Below are positions 25,801 to 40,500 of a DNA stretch of 64,000 nt, one piece after another; position 1 is the stretch's first letter; the number at the start of each line of letters is the position of its first letter. The notes under the pieces were generated by a model. The model was not told where the DNA came from. It made no database searches and was given only the letters and a program-made list of their open reading frames with translations. A program made the translations under genes and the position numbers. The stretch spans positions 10,722,486-10,786,485 of the forward strand of contig CM037870.1 of NCBI GenBank assembly GCA_021292105.1, in the 5' to 3' direction. This DNA comes from Anadara kagoshimensis (taxonomy: Eukaryota; Mollusca; Bivalvia; Arcoida; Arcidae).

Positions 25801-28518
25801 GTCGTTTTCCATCCAAAAAATTCCCTGTTCAGAAAAGATAGTTTCTCTCTGCCTCTGGTGCCGGATGTCTGAATGGAATTTTCACAAAAAGGAACAATTT
25901 GTGTAATTGCTTATTTATCTATCACATGATAAATCCATACACGTGTATCTGAAATTAAATGACCAAGTACACCATGAAGGTGACAACGCGTGTCCACTTG
26001 CCGATTAGGGGATTATCTACGGTACATTGCACACGACTTTGGACACTTCAAACCATGTTTATTCAGTAATCACCCCAACTGATTGGCGTAGCTTGTTTGA
26101 AAAAAATTAAAGGGAGACATAGCAATTTCCCGTGAGAAATCGATCTAACGCCGGGAGTTTCAAAAATAAACAAAAATCCGTGAGGTTTTGTCTCACGGCG
26201 TGAGATATGGCATGTATGACTGGTAGATGAACATCTCTTATCAAACCGGAGATGTAAAATGTAGTTTGCATTATTATTACCTATGGTTCTGGTCCTTCAA
26301 TCATTTTCAGACCTTATAAGTTATATCTTCATTTGTAAAAATAAAAACACCTTTTAAGAGAGAAAATTGCACTATAATGTTTAGCTCATTCAAATCTATC
26401 ACACTGCCAAGTTTGGTGTAATATATTAAACCTACCAGTAACACTATCTACTAGAACCTGCCATTTCGGTAGTTCTTGCTCTAAATTACGTATTTCTTTT
26501 TTATTCCTTCTATCAGCAACAGAAAGTTCTAAAATTTAAACAAGGTTTAACATGAGCAAACACAATTTATGTCTTGGTCCTATTTCTTAACTATGATGAC
26601 AGTAAACAATAATGGAAATTTAAAATTTTAAAATGATCAAATGAATGTTTTCTACATCTAAATGAGAGATAACAAGATGTATTTTACAAGCTGATCTATG
26701 TGAAGTGTCATATATATATATATAGATACAACTAGACCAGTCATAAAAACAGTATAATGTTCAACAGCATATTTAGTCCTCACAATACTTAACAACAAAA
26801 ACTTTACATTAGTAGATGCTGATGCTTGTGTTCACATCTGAGGTATGATAAAAGCTCTTCTGTGCCGCTTATGAGATAAAATAGATGTTATGAACAAGCT
26901 TAGCATTAATTCAACAAAATGAGAGCACCTCACAAATAAAAGATTTTATAAATGTATTGGTGACTTACCATGTTCTAATGTTTCATCTTTTGGGTCTCTG
27001 AAAAAATTACCAAAATATCAATCAATTATCAAGTATTATCTTTTATTTATTTAAATCTGAATCCAGTGTACATAGTTAATACATACAGGTAGTTATACAT
27101 GTGTGTATATTTTTTCATCTAACTATTATGTAAACAAGCAATGTATTTAGTTTATATTTACAATCTAAATATCACTCTATATGAACCCCTTTTTTATGAC
27201 TTAAATTATTTTTAATGGAAGCACGTGGCCTAGTGGTTAAGGCATTGGACTCATGATTCGAAGGTCGTGGGTTCGATCCCTGGACCAAGCGATGTGTCGT
27301 GTCCTTGAGCAAGACACTTAATTTCATGTTGTTCCAGTTCACTCAGCTGAAAAATAAATGAGTACCAGCAAAATGCTGGGGGTTAACCCTGCGATGGACC
27401 GGCGTCCCATTCAGGGGAGAGTCTTGTACTCTCAGTCGCTTAACGCCACTGAAACCAGGATAAGCTCCGGCCTGATGGGCCTAATGGCTCGGGACAGACT
27501 TTAACTTTAACTTTTGAATTATTTTTCAATGAACTGTTGAAGTATAAATAGTTATGTACTTAATGGCGTATGAAATGTAATGATGTGAAAACTCTTAATG
27601 TGAAGGTGCTATCAGATATAAAATTAACCTTGTACAAAACTTATGAGACAACCCTAAAATTATGGTACAAAGCCAAAACTTACTATCTAAACACCAAAAA
27701 TAGTGCCATTTCTAATGATTAAGTCCCAGAAAGCAGAAAGAAGAGAAACCTAAATCTTAAACATACTTTAAATCTTCATCATTCATCATTTCTTCAGCAT
27801 CTGAGAAATTCAGTACATGATCTCCTCTTGGCATTGGTTGTACTGAAAATATATAAAATAGTTATTATCCTAATGTATCTACTAAAAGTCAACCAGATTA
27901 AAAATTACAAATAACACATGTAGCAGATTTAGCAAAAGTCTTGTACAAAGTAGAGTAGTCTCTTGAGAGACAAACACCCTTCAACAACACTGCTGATATG
28001 AGTAGACAAATGTGACACATCACCAAATGTTGGTTTACATTTTGTCAAGTTTGATCTAAATTATCCATAGATATGAAAGATATGGAGCTAATACCATACT
28101 GGGATGAATGGATGGAATGAGTACAAGAGTTAATAAAGTTTATCCATGTTCACACCCAGTGCTTGACAAACACTTGGAACAGTCACTATCAGCTACCACT
28201 CTACCATTCAGTTATTGCCACAGTTCAAGCAAAATAGAGAGAGAAAGAAGGGGTGAGACCCTGACATCCTACTTCACAAAGCTATCACTCATTGAGTTAT
28301 TTATAGTGTTGTTTAAGCAATCAAAAGAGAGAAGGGAGAGATTGAGATATGGGGTTATATGTCTTAGTCAAGAATATATCACTTAAATCGATACATCACC
28401 AGCAATAGGTGAAGTGGCAGAAATTTTCAAGTCTTGGTCAGACCCGGCTTAAGTTTTAGCCTATTACCTCCAACATACGAAGCAAGCATTCTACCAACTG
28501 AGCTACAGTAGAGGTATA

Positions 28519-28553
<35 letters not shown>

Positions 28554-31500
28554 TTTACTTACCAGACTGATCAGGAAGTAAATGATACTGTTTCATTAAT
28601 AACCAATGATTGTAGAGTGACTTTGATGTCCGTAAAGGATAAAATACTTCTGGATGTTTCTCTGATAAATCATGAAATACATCTAATGATGGCTGACTGG
28701 TCTGTAAAATAACAAGACATATATCATAATTAACGAGAGGTGTATCAATTATTAATTAAGTGTTTATATGTATTAGGGATATTATGTCTAATTCGATTTT
28801 TGAAGCAAAATTTTTACTATATACATGTTCAAATGAACAATATTTCCAGTGAAAGTTTCTTAAATTCTTTCATTTGTTTTATTTTTTATGCTGGGTCCCT
28901 TGAAGTGTTGCAGTATAGTGCTATTGTCTTTGGTTTAGGCACAATCAACAATTGGACAAGAGTATGGGTCAGTTCTTCAAGATTTATTGAATGGGTGTTT
29001 GTTTGTCCCAGTCAAGAATACTTTACTTAAGGATCGAATTGGTCACATGCAAACTGAATGAATGGCAAAGCCATTCATGAAGGAATTTGCGTATGACCAA
29101 CTGAAGTTATCACCCAATAAATTCAGTTCAATCAAAGTTCAATCCTTATACTTAAAATCTTTCAACCCTACGAACCCAAAATAGGTCTAAATTGGCTACA
29201 GGGCTATGTTTGGCACCACTTAGCCTATTCTGTCTATCAAAGGTTTACATTCAATTTTAATGAGGTCAAATGAAAGCCCGCCCATTTGTCAACGCCAAAG
29301 GAAACAAACAAGTGACGTCATGGATGAAAGGTCACAAATGACCAAACAAAGTTATTGGTAATTCAGCACGACTGTAAATATTTTTTGATATATCATTGAT
29401 GCTATGGGTGAAGTGACAGAATGTTTGACATTTGCAGTGTGCTCTGGGCAATGGTTCTTTAGCAAGCCTTGCCTTGTTTGATTTGGGTCATCGACTTTCA
29501 AGGTCCCTTTCTAAGGACTCTGTGACTTTCATTTCTAAATGCTGAGTGCTTGGCAAAAGATCAGTCACTACTTATTTATAAGTCTTGGTCAGTTGGAATT
29601 TAAACCCTGACCTCCAAATATAATATTACGAAGCAAGCACACAATGGTCATTCATGAGATTTGTAACACATTAAAATGTGATGTACATACACAAATAATA
29701 AAGTTTTATAACAACTTACAGATGGTACAGTCCCTAGTACACTTTCTTCTTCTTTGCTGTATAAAGCTCTAGCCTGTATATTAGTCATCACATCTGGATG
29801 TAACTGTTTCATGGCCTGTATGGCAAGTCTATAGAATAATAGGAAACATGTATCAAATCTTGCATATTAACTTACCGCAATTGTAACTGTTTTATGAAAG
29901 TAAATACATTGTATTACAACAGAAATAGATAACATTTCTCAGAATTTCGAAAATTACAGTACATTTATAATTACAGTCTTTGAGTGAAGTAATGACATTA
30001 AGATTCTTACACTTATATCGTGGTGATAAGTTCTAGGGTAGTGGAGGAAACCTGGGTGCCTTGAGAAATCCACATATCTTTGGCAAGTTGGGAGACCTTC
30101 TACACTAGGATCTGTCCTGAATAGGATCTAAACCTAGGTGAGAGGTAGTGATCCATAAATGTCATAAATGCAAGCTTTAGACCATTTGCCCACCAAGGCC
30201 AAATTGATCCATATATTTATTTCCTGTGATTGATTTGTACATGTATCTTGTTTGAAGTGTTATGGTTAAGACTTACTTTGATATGATTGGATCATATAAC
30301 AAGGCGTACCATCTCTCCTGTATCTCTTTCAATGTAAAACGACACGTAAACTTTACACCAAGATGTACCGCCGTTAAGTCATTGGTCTGTAATAGATAAA
30401 AATAAACAAATTCAGTTTTAGAGAAAAGTTTTTGGAAATTCACTCCTCTAAAAAATCCTAGATTGAACACTGGAAGATGGGACCTGTCTATACCAAATAC
30501 TTTTGGAACTGAAGATTAAGTTTGGTTTACATAAGGTTTATTAACCAAACAATATTAATGGTGTGTTCATGAGTAAAGTTCATTTTACAGAAGGTTTTTA
30601 TTTTAGTAAAATGTTTAGTTTATACACATTGCACTGTACTATTTTTACTTATATAAACAAAATATATATGACAGTAACCTGTCAATTAAGACTGCCAAGC
30701 TTTTAATATGAAGTTAAACCTCCATTTTAAGACCACCTGCATTATAAGATCAAAATATCTATGTCCATATATCTGGTTTTTTAAATCACAGTAAAAAAAT
30801 TATCCTGTGCTTTCTTTCTGTATTTTGTCAATACAATTATGAAATGTTTCAAATAAACAAAATTTGGTTTTATGAAACGCTATACATCCAAACTTCCTTA
30901 ATGAGAATTTAAATGTATAAGTTTGATTCATGTGAATCCATGTGAACAAAATTTGACTGTATGTATGACATATTTGGTACTTTTTTACAGACAAGCAAAC
31001 AATGCCACATAACAGGCTTTACTTTCCATTATCACTGAAACTATGAATGAGCTATAAAAACTTTGAACTTCAGAAAGTTTGAACATTATCTAGCATATTC
31101 TGGGTTGACATATGATCAATGATAAATTTTATTTCAACTTACAGTTTGAACAAGAAATATAAATGTTAGATCTGATTGGAGTTAAAGATTGTTGTTGGAA
31201 TTTTTCCATAAGCTGTAAGATGTTACTAGCTACAGGTGATTTTGCAAAATTTCAAGGTTTGCAATGTACTTATGGCAATAAACAAGCATGGTTCTCTTTC
31301 TTGATTATGCAGACCATGATATAATACCAGGTTTAAGGCCTTGTAAAAAACAATCTGTGACTTTTATTTCTTAATGCAAAGTACTTTGCCAAAGATCTGT
31401 CACAAGTGATTTTCCGGATTCAGGTCAACCAGGCTTGGAATGAACAGTGATGGTGTATTTTCAGAGTGACCACTTTATCAGTAATAATCTAGAATGTTTT

Positions 31501-34500
31501 CAGGATAACAAAGCAGATTGGCTACTTCATATCTAGTCCATCACTAAACTTGAACCAATAACTTTTATGTTACCTGTAAACTGAAATTCTAGGTTCTAAT
31601 CCCAATCTGGCCCCGAGTTTAGAGTACCCAGAGAAAAACCCACTTATCTCAATGAGCTGACAATCATCACTCTAGAATCTGACCCATATCAAATGTTCAT
31701 AGATCTATTAGCTTAACCAGATGGTTTTTGAATTTTTTTTTTTTTTTTTTTTTTTTGTATATTGGGAAATAAATTTTAAATTTACTTGAAAAATCCATGC
31801 ATATATCGGGTCATCAATATCAAACAAGTTATTATTACAGTCAAACAAGTATAACAATTAATTTTAATAACATTCACCAACCATTTGGTTAAGTTAACGG
31901 AGTTTTGAACAACTGGGCACTGGTCAGATCACAGAGTATGATTGTCAGCTTGCTAACTGAGATCAGTGTTTTCATCCAGGTACTCTATAAGCATTTCAGA
32001 ACTTATCAATTCAATATACCAGTGAAATAGTCTTGACTGGGTATTAATCACCATTCCTAGGTTTCCATAAATTTAAAATAATTAGTAGCCAAATTTCCGA
32101 AATTTGTGAAAATATAGTCCTTTTTAAAGTATTTTTCCACAAATTTGCTAAAATATGTTACTTTTTGAAAGAATTCCTTTGAAATTAGTAGCCAATGGCG
32201 ATTTTGGCTACCAGGAATGGAAACACAGCCATTCTCACCAACTGTATGAGGACAAGGGACATTGATACTAGCTTTGTATCACAGCGCCTCTCACTGCCTA
32301 GGATTAAATCTTACTGGGGACAGATTCTAGTGCGATAAATTTTGTCAGATGGCTTGATAAAAGTTGTAGGTTTTATCCAGGCACTCAGGTTTCCTCTCCA
32401 CTTTTATTAAACGAATGCCTTGATATAAGTAAAAGAATCTTTACTGGGGAGTACAAACTCCATTTTTTCCACTCCACTCTTCATAACTTATAATGATATA
32501 TAACAAACAGAACATAAAGTAGATCTAAATGATTTATTAAAACTTCTAATAAATATAATAATAAATATAATAGTATCAAAATTGATAAAATAAAACATAT
32601 CTAGCAGCTATTACAACAAATCTCACTACAGTAGAGCTCACATTAACATGATTAACTTATTCATTGATTAAGGATAATTTTTCTTGAACGCTGATGAAAA
32701 CAGTCATGTCACACTTCAGTGATTAGGTTAAGGGTTATATCTGCCTAGATGTAACTAGAAAAAGGTTGAAATGAGTCACTGTCGCACTTCAGTGAATTTT
32801 TTTTTTTGCCTTAATAAAGACTGGTGTGAGTCAATGTCACACTTCATTGACATTAGTATACTAGTACGCCTGAGTCATATAACAAGATTGAGGCTGGTGT
32901 GAGTCACTGTCACACTTCAGTGACATTTCTAAAGAAAAAGCCGAGTCACTATAACCAAGAAATTAAAATGAGTCATTGTCACACTTCAGTGACCTTTATA
33001 TATGCCTGAGTCACTATAACCACTATAGAGGGTAGTATGGGTCACTGTCACACTTCAGTAACATTTTTATATGCCTAAGTCACTATAACCTAGATAGAGG
33101 CTGGTATGAGTCACTGTCACACTTCAGTGATATCTACATGTACGTCTGAAATGAGTCACTGTCACATGTCTATGGCATTCATATATGGCATATATGACAT
33201 ATATGTCCGAGTCAAATAATCAAGATAGAGGTTGGTATGAGTCACTGTCACACTTCAGTGATTTTTTTAGTATTTGAAAGTGACATCTTCGCTTAATGAT
33301 CTAAAGTAATTTTTGTTGTTTTTTCTTGAAAAACATTTATTTAATACTTTAAAAATTTTGAGCAAAAATTAAAAAATCTGGATATTTAAAAAAAAACTCC
33401 CACAATTCTAGCTGAAAAACATTCAGCTTTTCAATGACTTTTTGTAATGTATGACTAGTTTTAAACATGCATAATAATTTATGTATGGCACAACATATTA
33501 CTTGATTACATGGCTTGATTCCATTTTACAATCAAATTTTCCAAAACATTTCTTATGAAATAATGAAAATATGTGGTTAACTACAACAATAACTCATTTA
33601 CATTAAGTTATAACTTATAATATACATGTATATACATTAAAAAGTTGAATAAACAAAAACATTTTAAATATTGAAATACCGGTAATAATGACCATCACTT
33701 TAAGGATAAAATAAAATTTCAACATTTTGACAAAAATTGTCCAATCACAAAATGAATATGTCAAAAATAAACATAAAGATATTATATGTGACAAGTCAGG
33801 CAAAAACCATACTAAAGCCATTTAATTGGATTTTAAAATTATTGTTCCTTATATGAAATTATATCAGTTTTTGATTAAGATAATAAACAAAATACACACA
33901 AAATCTAAGCATTTTGCACAGAATCATGAATAAATATCATATGTTGTTCAAAGTCTGACAGTATGCATGATTTACTCTACATCACATTATCTTCTGAAAA
34001 ATAATTTTAACATTCCATTGCATAATTACATCTACATTTTATCTTAACATTTCTTAGAGTGTGAAATTAAGAATGTGCAGCAGCAACACAGAACTTTAAG
34101 ATAAATGTCAAACATATAAGTATGGTAACTTATTCATGGAGAATACATCCACAATTTTCTGATGGAATTTTCTCAGAACACCATGAAAAAACTGTGTATA
34201 ATTTTGCCTCGACATAACACATAAGATCCCATTCAAAATCTAAATATGAAGAAAAATTTACAAACTATTTTCTTATGTCAATAAAACTTTAGACTTTGAA
34301 CATCATATCAATTACCACGTGATTTCCATATAACAATGTACATAAATTTACATATGAAAAGTTAAGTGTGATTACCAGGTACTTCAATTTGATCACAGTT
34401 GTCTCCCTTTGAGTTATTTTAACCCAGCCTCACTATGGCTGTTCGATCTGTGTTTCAATTTATCCTTTTGAAATATTAAACTCAAATTATAAGCTACAAT

Positions 34501-37500
34501 ATATTTCAGAATTTAAGAGATAATGAACTCAATTTAAAACTGTAACAACCTTCAGTGTCTTTGCAATGAACAGATTGAGAATGTTACAATTTCAGTTTCT
34601 TTGTAATGCTCTCACTTTGAGATGGGTTTTTCACCATGTCTACTGCTTCACTGTCTCCTATGACTTCATCTTCAAAACACAGTTTTCTCTTTGATTTAGT
34701 AAACATTACATCTGAGTCATGTACATCAGAGTCTGTTACATGGTTGTGTCCGTGATTACATGTCTTAAATTCCTCATCTCTCAGGTCACCAATAGTACAA
34801 TTAATCTTTACATTATTATACAGCCTTGGCAGTACAATTTTACAATATATAGGATTTCTGTTACCTCTCTGATTAGCTGATCTGTTCACACTAAGAACTG
34901 TCCTTAGTATACCTTTTGCAAATATTTTCCCTTCATTTTTGTTATTTTTCCTGGCAGTATTAGAAGCAGACATCTTCTTGCAGGACATATCAAACAAACT
35001 TTCCTGTAAGTTCCATGAGAACAAAGATTCACTCTCAGATTTTACACTTATCTCATTATAGTCCTTAACAATGGTTTTAATTGGAGATAAATCCACCCAG
35101 CTTTTACGACGAGATGTTTTATGAACTCTATCATTTGGCATGGTACAATTTAAAACATTTTTGACTTTAACTGAATGTTTACTCTTTCCTGTTGAACAGT
35201 TGAATGATTTCCTCCACTTTGAATTTCCTTTCTTTACACTAACACAAGGTGTTGATGTACTGAATTCACTAGACAGGGATGTTGGGATTTGTGACTGTTC
35301 TTTCTGTTCAGATGTCTTCAATTTGTTGTTTGAAACAACTCCTGTGTTATGATTAGCCTTATCAATCTTGGTAACATTGGCTTCAACATTCTTGGCAACA
35401 TTGACTTTAACATTCTTGGCAACATTGGCTTCAACATTCTTGGCAGCATTGGCTTTAACATTCTTAGCACCATTGGCTTCAACATCTTTGGCAACATCCT
35501 TGGCAATACTGGCTTCAATAAACTTGGCAACATTGGCTTCAACATCCTTGGCAACATTGGCTTCAACATCCTTGGCAACATTGGCTTCAACATCCTTGGC
35601 AACACTGGCTTTATCAACCTTGGCAACAATGGCTTTATCAACCTTGGCAACATTGGCTTCAACATCCTTGGCAACACTGGCTTTATCAACCTTGGCAACA
35701 ATGGCTTTATCAACCTTGGCAACACTGGCTTCAACATCCTTGGCAACACTGGCTTTATCAACCTTGGCAACACTGGCTTTATCAACCTTGGCAACACTGG
35801 CTTTATCAACCTTGGCAACATTGGCTTCAACATCCTTGGCAACATTGGCTTCAACATCCTTGGCAACACTGGCTTTATCAACCTTGGCAACACTGGCTTC
35901 AACATCCTTGGCAACACTGGCTTTATCAACCTTGGCAACATCTGATAAAACACTTTCTGTCAGTAGATTTTCTGTTTTATTTATGTTTGATGTCTTTGAC
36001 AAAGACTCTAGTACATTATCACATTTCTTTACTTGGACAATCTTTAAAGTCATGGACTTGTTCTTTTTCTTGAACCAGGTTTTAGATTTGTGTAACACAG
36101 ATCCATTTTTCTTCACACAAAATACTGTTGATTTATCAAGAACATTTGCAGATACAGTTGCTGGCTTGTCTCTTACATGTAACTTGGTCTGTGTGGATAC
36201 CTCTGCAGATCCATTTTTCTTCACACAAAATACTGTTGATTTATCAAGAACATTTGCAGATACAGTTGCTGGCTTGTCTCTTACATGTAACTTGGTCTGT
36301 GTGGATACCTCTTTTGAATTGGTATGTTTATTTTTCATCTTTACATTACATTTGGTTCTACTAGTATCATCTTTTGTGGAATCAGCTTTGGATTTTGTCA
36401 GATCTAATGGACACTCTGTCTCTTGTACAACACCATTCATAGTAGATACAAACGTCTGTGGAACAATGTTAGACATTGTTGTCGAGGAAGTCTGCTCTAT
36501 TATTACAGATGACATGGTTTCTCTTTCTGACACACACAAGGAGTTTTCAGCATTCTGTAGTGAAGACGGATTATTACAGGAACTATTTTCAGACATGGTA
36601 GAATAAAACATGATATCACCACACAGTCCTAAGCAAACACGCTGGAGAGATTTTACATCATAAATAATAGTTTGTAACTCCTTGATACTGCTTATATCAA
36701 ACTGGGGAAGCTGTTTAGACTTTTCAAATCTTTCTATCTGTATCAAATCCTGACATACGATACTGGTCTTTGTTTGTAAGTATTTAATCTTTTCCACAAC
36801 ACAACCACAAAATACATGCATATCCAGGATACAGCTATTACAACAGGAACAAACTGATGAAGTGACATTTTGTTCTCTATTTAATTTTCCACTTGATGAC
36901 ATTAACATCTCATTAATAAGTTCTGATGATACAGGTGTAGTGGGTTGTTGTAATTCTGACATACTGCTGTTTGTATAAATAGAGGATTTGTAGACACTGG
37001 ATGCTGGTAGTGGATTCCTCTGTTTTGTATAGCCATTAATGTCTGTGACAGAGTGACATTGTTGTGAAGAGACATTTGAACTGTGTGGTGGATGACTGTG
37101 ATTTCCCACTTGCTTAGGCTGGATCTTACTACCCTGATGTAAATAATGGTTCAAATTTAACTGTATTGGATAAATCTGCTGTTGGTAACTCTGAACTACT
37201 GGTGGATTTTGTTGACTGTGATTACCTTGAAGATAATAACCAGTGGGATTATTGGTATAATTCTCGTGTTGTTTGAGACCGTAATATCCATGCCATGTCC
37301 ACTTTTGGGGATTTTGATGCGAATAATACTGAACAACTGGAACAGACTGGTTTATACCAGTTCTATGCTGCTTGGAGTTATCTACCTTTGATTGTACAGA
37401 CTGTACTATTACTGGTTGAAGCTGGAAGACTTTTACTCTAGTTAATTTTTCACTGATCAGAGAAGTTGTATCAATACATGAAGACATCACTCTGTCCATG

Positions 37501-40500
37501 GTCATTATTCTGTCAGTAAGATCTGTCACACATGTTAGAACTGGTGATGTATATGTATCACTGTATACTGACTGTGTTGTCTTGGTAAAGCCATCATGGT
37601 TAAACAATTGTGTACTTGACTTGAAGAAAGAGGTTTGCGGCTCTTCATAAATCTTAAACTGAAAGTTAGGATAACAACTGCGAATATTATGTAGATGTGC
37701 TGCGTAGCTGAGACTCACTGAAGTTGGATGATTAAAAAGCGATTTAGCTTTGTTCTCAAAACAATTCAGTTTATGTTGTATATCATTTACATTGCTGTCT
37801 AACAGTTCAATAATATACTGATGGTTTTCACAGTATTTGTGGATGTTACTGGTATTTGATACAGACTCCATATTATTGGTACTTCTGGTAGATATAAGGC
37901 AGTCTTCAATCTTCAATTTGTACACCTACAACAACAAAAGTATCATCAAGTTTAATAAATGTAGATTGTCAACATAAACAAAATCATGTACACATATAAA
38001 GAGCTTGTTATGATAACACTAAGGATGACTTAGGGTCATTCATCTTAATTTCCGACCCTATATTCTACATTGTATCATAATATCATATTACTAAGAGAAT
38101 AACATTTTAAATCTTGGTTAACATAAGATTTATAAAGGTGAACATCTTTAATGTAACCCTTTCAGTCATGTTACAAGCATATGTATATCTTTATAATGTT
38201 GCATAGCATTTATCTCCCTGTTTAATTTTTGAGATATTTTCCCTCAAAAGATGCAAAGTTTGAGTGTTCATTGTAAAGTTTCTCTGTAGTAACTCTGCTT
38301 GTTCCATAAAATTTGTCTGAGCGATGCAAACTACTAAATTTGTGATTAATCTGTAGATGTACCATTAAAAAGTAAACCAATAATGTCACCCTGGATCCTG
38401 TAAATCGTCAATGTGACATTGGTTTTGTCAACTGGCTATCATCCAATCAAATTATAGGAAATTTACATGAGGTATAATACAGTATACTTCATAATTATTG
38501 AGAATTTTTTCAAAATGATATTTTTGCAATTATTCAATGATTAAAAGGTGCCAACTAAAATCATGAGCATCAATCAAAGGGGAATAGATTCTACAACTAT
38601 ATGACCACTTTTTTAATACTGAGAATTACTCCCCTTTGTTTAAGCACTTCTGGTCATCTGCTAGCTAGTAGCAAATATAGTAATTTCTGGCAAACAAAGC
38701 CCGTTTTTAAGTCTAATAAAGAAATTCTTAACCTGTATGTCATAGCTTAACACCTAAGAGTATCTTTTTCAACAATATACTTGGTTGTTCGGAATATTGA
38801 GATAGTTATTAAAATATTAAGATAAGAAAGAAGCCTGGTTACCTACATGTTAAAACTGACAAAAAGGATCTTGTTGAAATGAAGGTAAGCTTGGTAATCT
38901 GACAACTTACAATTAAAACCAGAGATAGAAAAAGCAAAACTTGATGATATTTAGATGAAGAGTAAATTTGTGTGTAAAAACCTGAATTGCTAGATTTTTC
39001 AGAGGGATAACGACCCAAATTGCCATGTACAACAATTACTTTAGACAGCTGAGGCCCAAAATGGGGGGTATTTTGGACCTATTGAGTTAAAGTCCAAAAC
39101 TTACCTCGATTAAGAATGTCTAAGACTGTTTATGTAATAAAAGTACCGATTTGATCCATGAAAAGCGGGTATAGATTGTGTAATTTTGGGACTGTACACA
39201 TGGCATAGCACTTGGACTCCTAGGCTTTTTAAGACACTGACCCCTGTTGGATTGAGGCCCTTATTTCTAAAACTGAGGGGCTAGCAAAATATAATTTTTT
39301 TATGTTTCATAACCCCCTTGTTAATGGAAATAATTGTTATGAAAGAATTCAAATTATTATTGGTTTTAAAATATGAAATTCTCAATACTTATGCTATTAG
39401 TCCAAGAGATCATGGCTAAAATCCGGGTGAACGAGGCCAAAAGGTTTGAGGATTGATTCTTGTAGGAAAATGTCCCTAGTTACTGAAAACCAATTTCTTA
39501 CGCGTCAAATCGTTTCCGATTTTTTAATCAGAAACAGTTTTTGAAGAAAAGCCTCTGCAAATGTTCAATTTTGGTAAGAAATAAAAATTCCAGATTTTGA
39601 AGCATTTTGTGGCAAAAACAACACAAAAATGTTCATTCTATCTTTCATTGTGGACACATGATAGATTAAAATGCAAAACATCCTGACAGTTTTCCGATTT
39701 TGTGTCAAAATTTTAAAATAAGCGATAAAATCGATGCTGTAAACTGCGTTTTTATCATATCTACCGTCTTTCGATTCTTGTAAATCTGTTGTTTATGCAT
39801 TAAATATGACAAACTATATATTTTTATAAAGCCTTGGTAGTGCTGTAGATAAAAATGTTACAAAACTTCGGAAATATGGAACCTTAATACCGTAGCAAAT
39901 TATTATGTTTCCCCTACCCCAAAAATACGAAAATGTCAAAAATTCATTATTTTGGCCCATGCTTGCCGATAAGTGTTTAAAACAAATCATTATTGTTTGT
40001 TACATCTCCCGTCTGTTCCCGACATATTTATAAAACAATTATATGTAGAGTGTTGGTGATTTTATATGAAAATTTGCACTTTTCATGTAACAATAGTTTG
40101 GAAAATGAGTTTTCATTAAATCATTTGTACTCTACTTCTTGTAATTTTGTTATATAGGCATTGAATCTCGAGATTTATATTTCTGTATTGCCATGGTACA
40201 TTTGAGTCTGACAACATAAAAAACTATCGGAAATACCGAAGTTTATAGACGAAACGGATAAATTTATTTCCCCTACCCCAAAATTGAAAAACATGTGAAA
40301 ATCCATTTTTATGCAATATATGCCGATTTGTGTTTCTAATGAAGATTTCGAGCAAAAGTACCCAACAATGATAAAACAAGCTTCGAGGATTTTAAATATT
40401 TGTGAAATGCTTTAGCTTAAGGACAGATAGGACTAACTAATATAATAAAATTGCTTATTTTATTCATTTATATGTAAAATGCTATAAGAAAAAAGGAGCT

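Noticed and set aside
27217-27290. Possible tRNA gene
   Set aside because: A and B boxes are present but the sequence continues into a conserved SINE body, and there is no matching acceptor stem at the expected end.
35368-36606. Opposite-strand frame of 412 codons rich in LATLAS repeats
   Set aside because: It is a shadow of the 24-bp coding array. The - strand frame is much longer, extends beyond the repeat and has a plausible acceptor and ordinary protein features.
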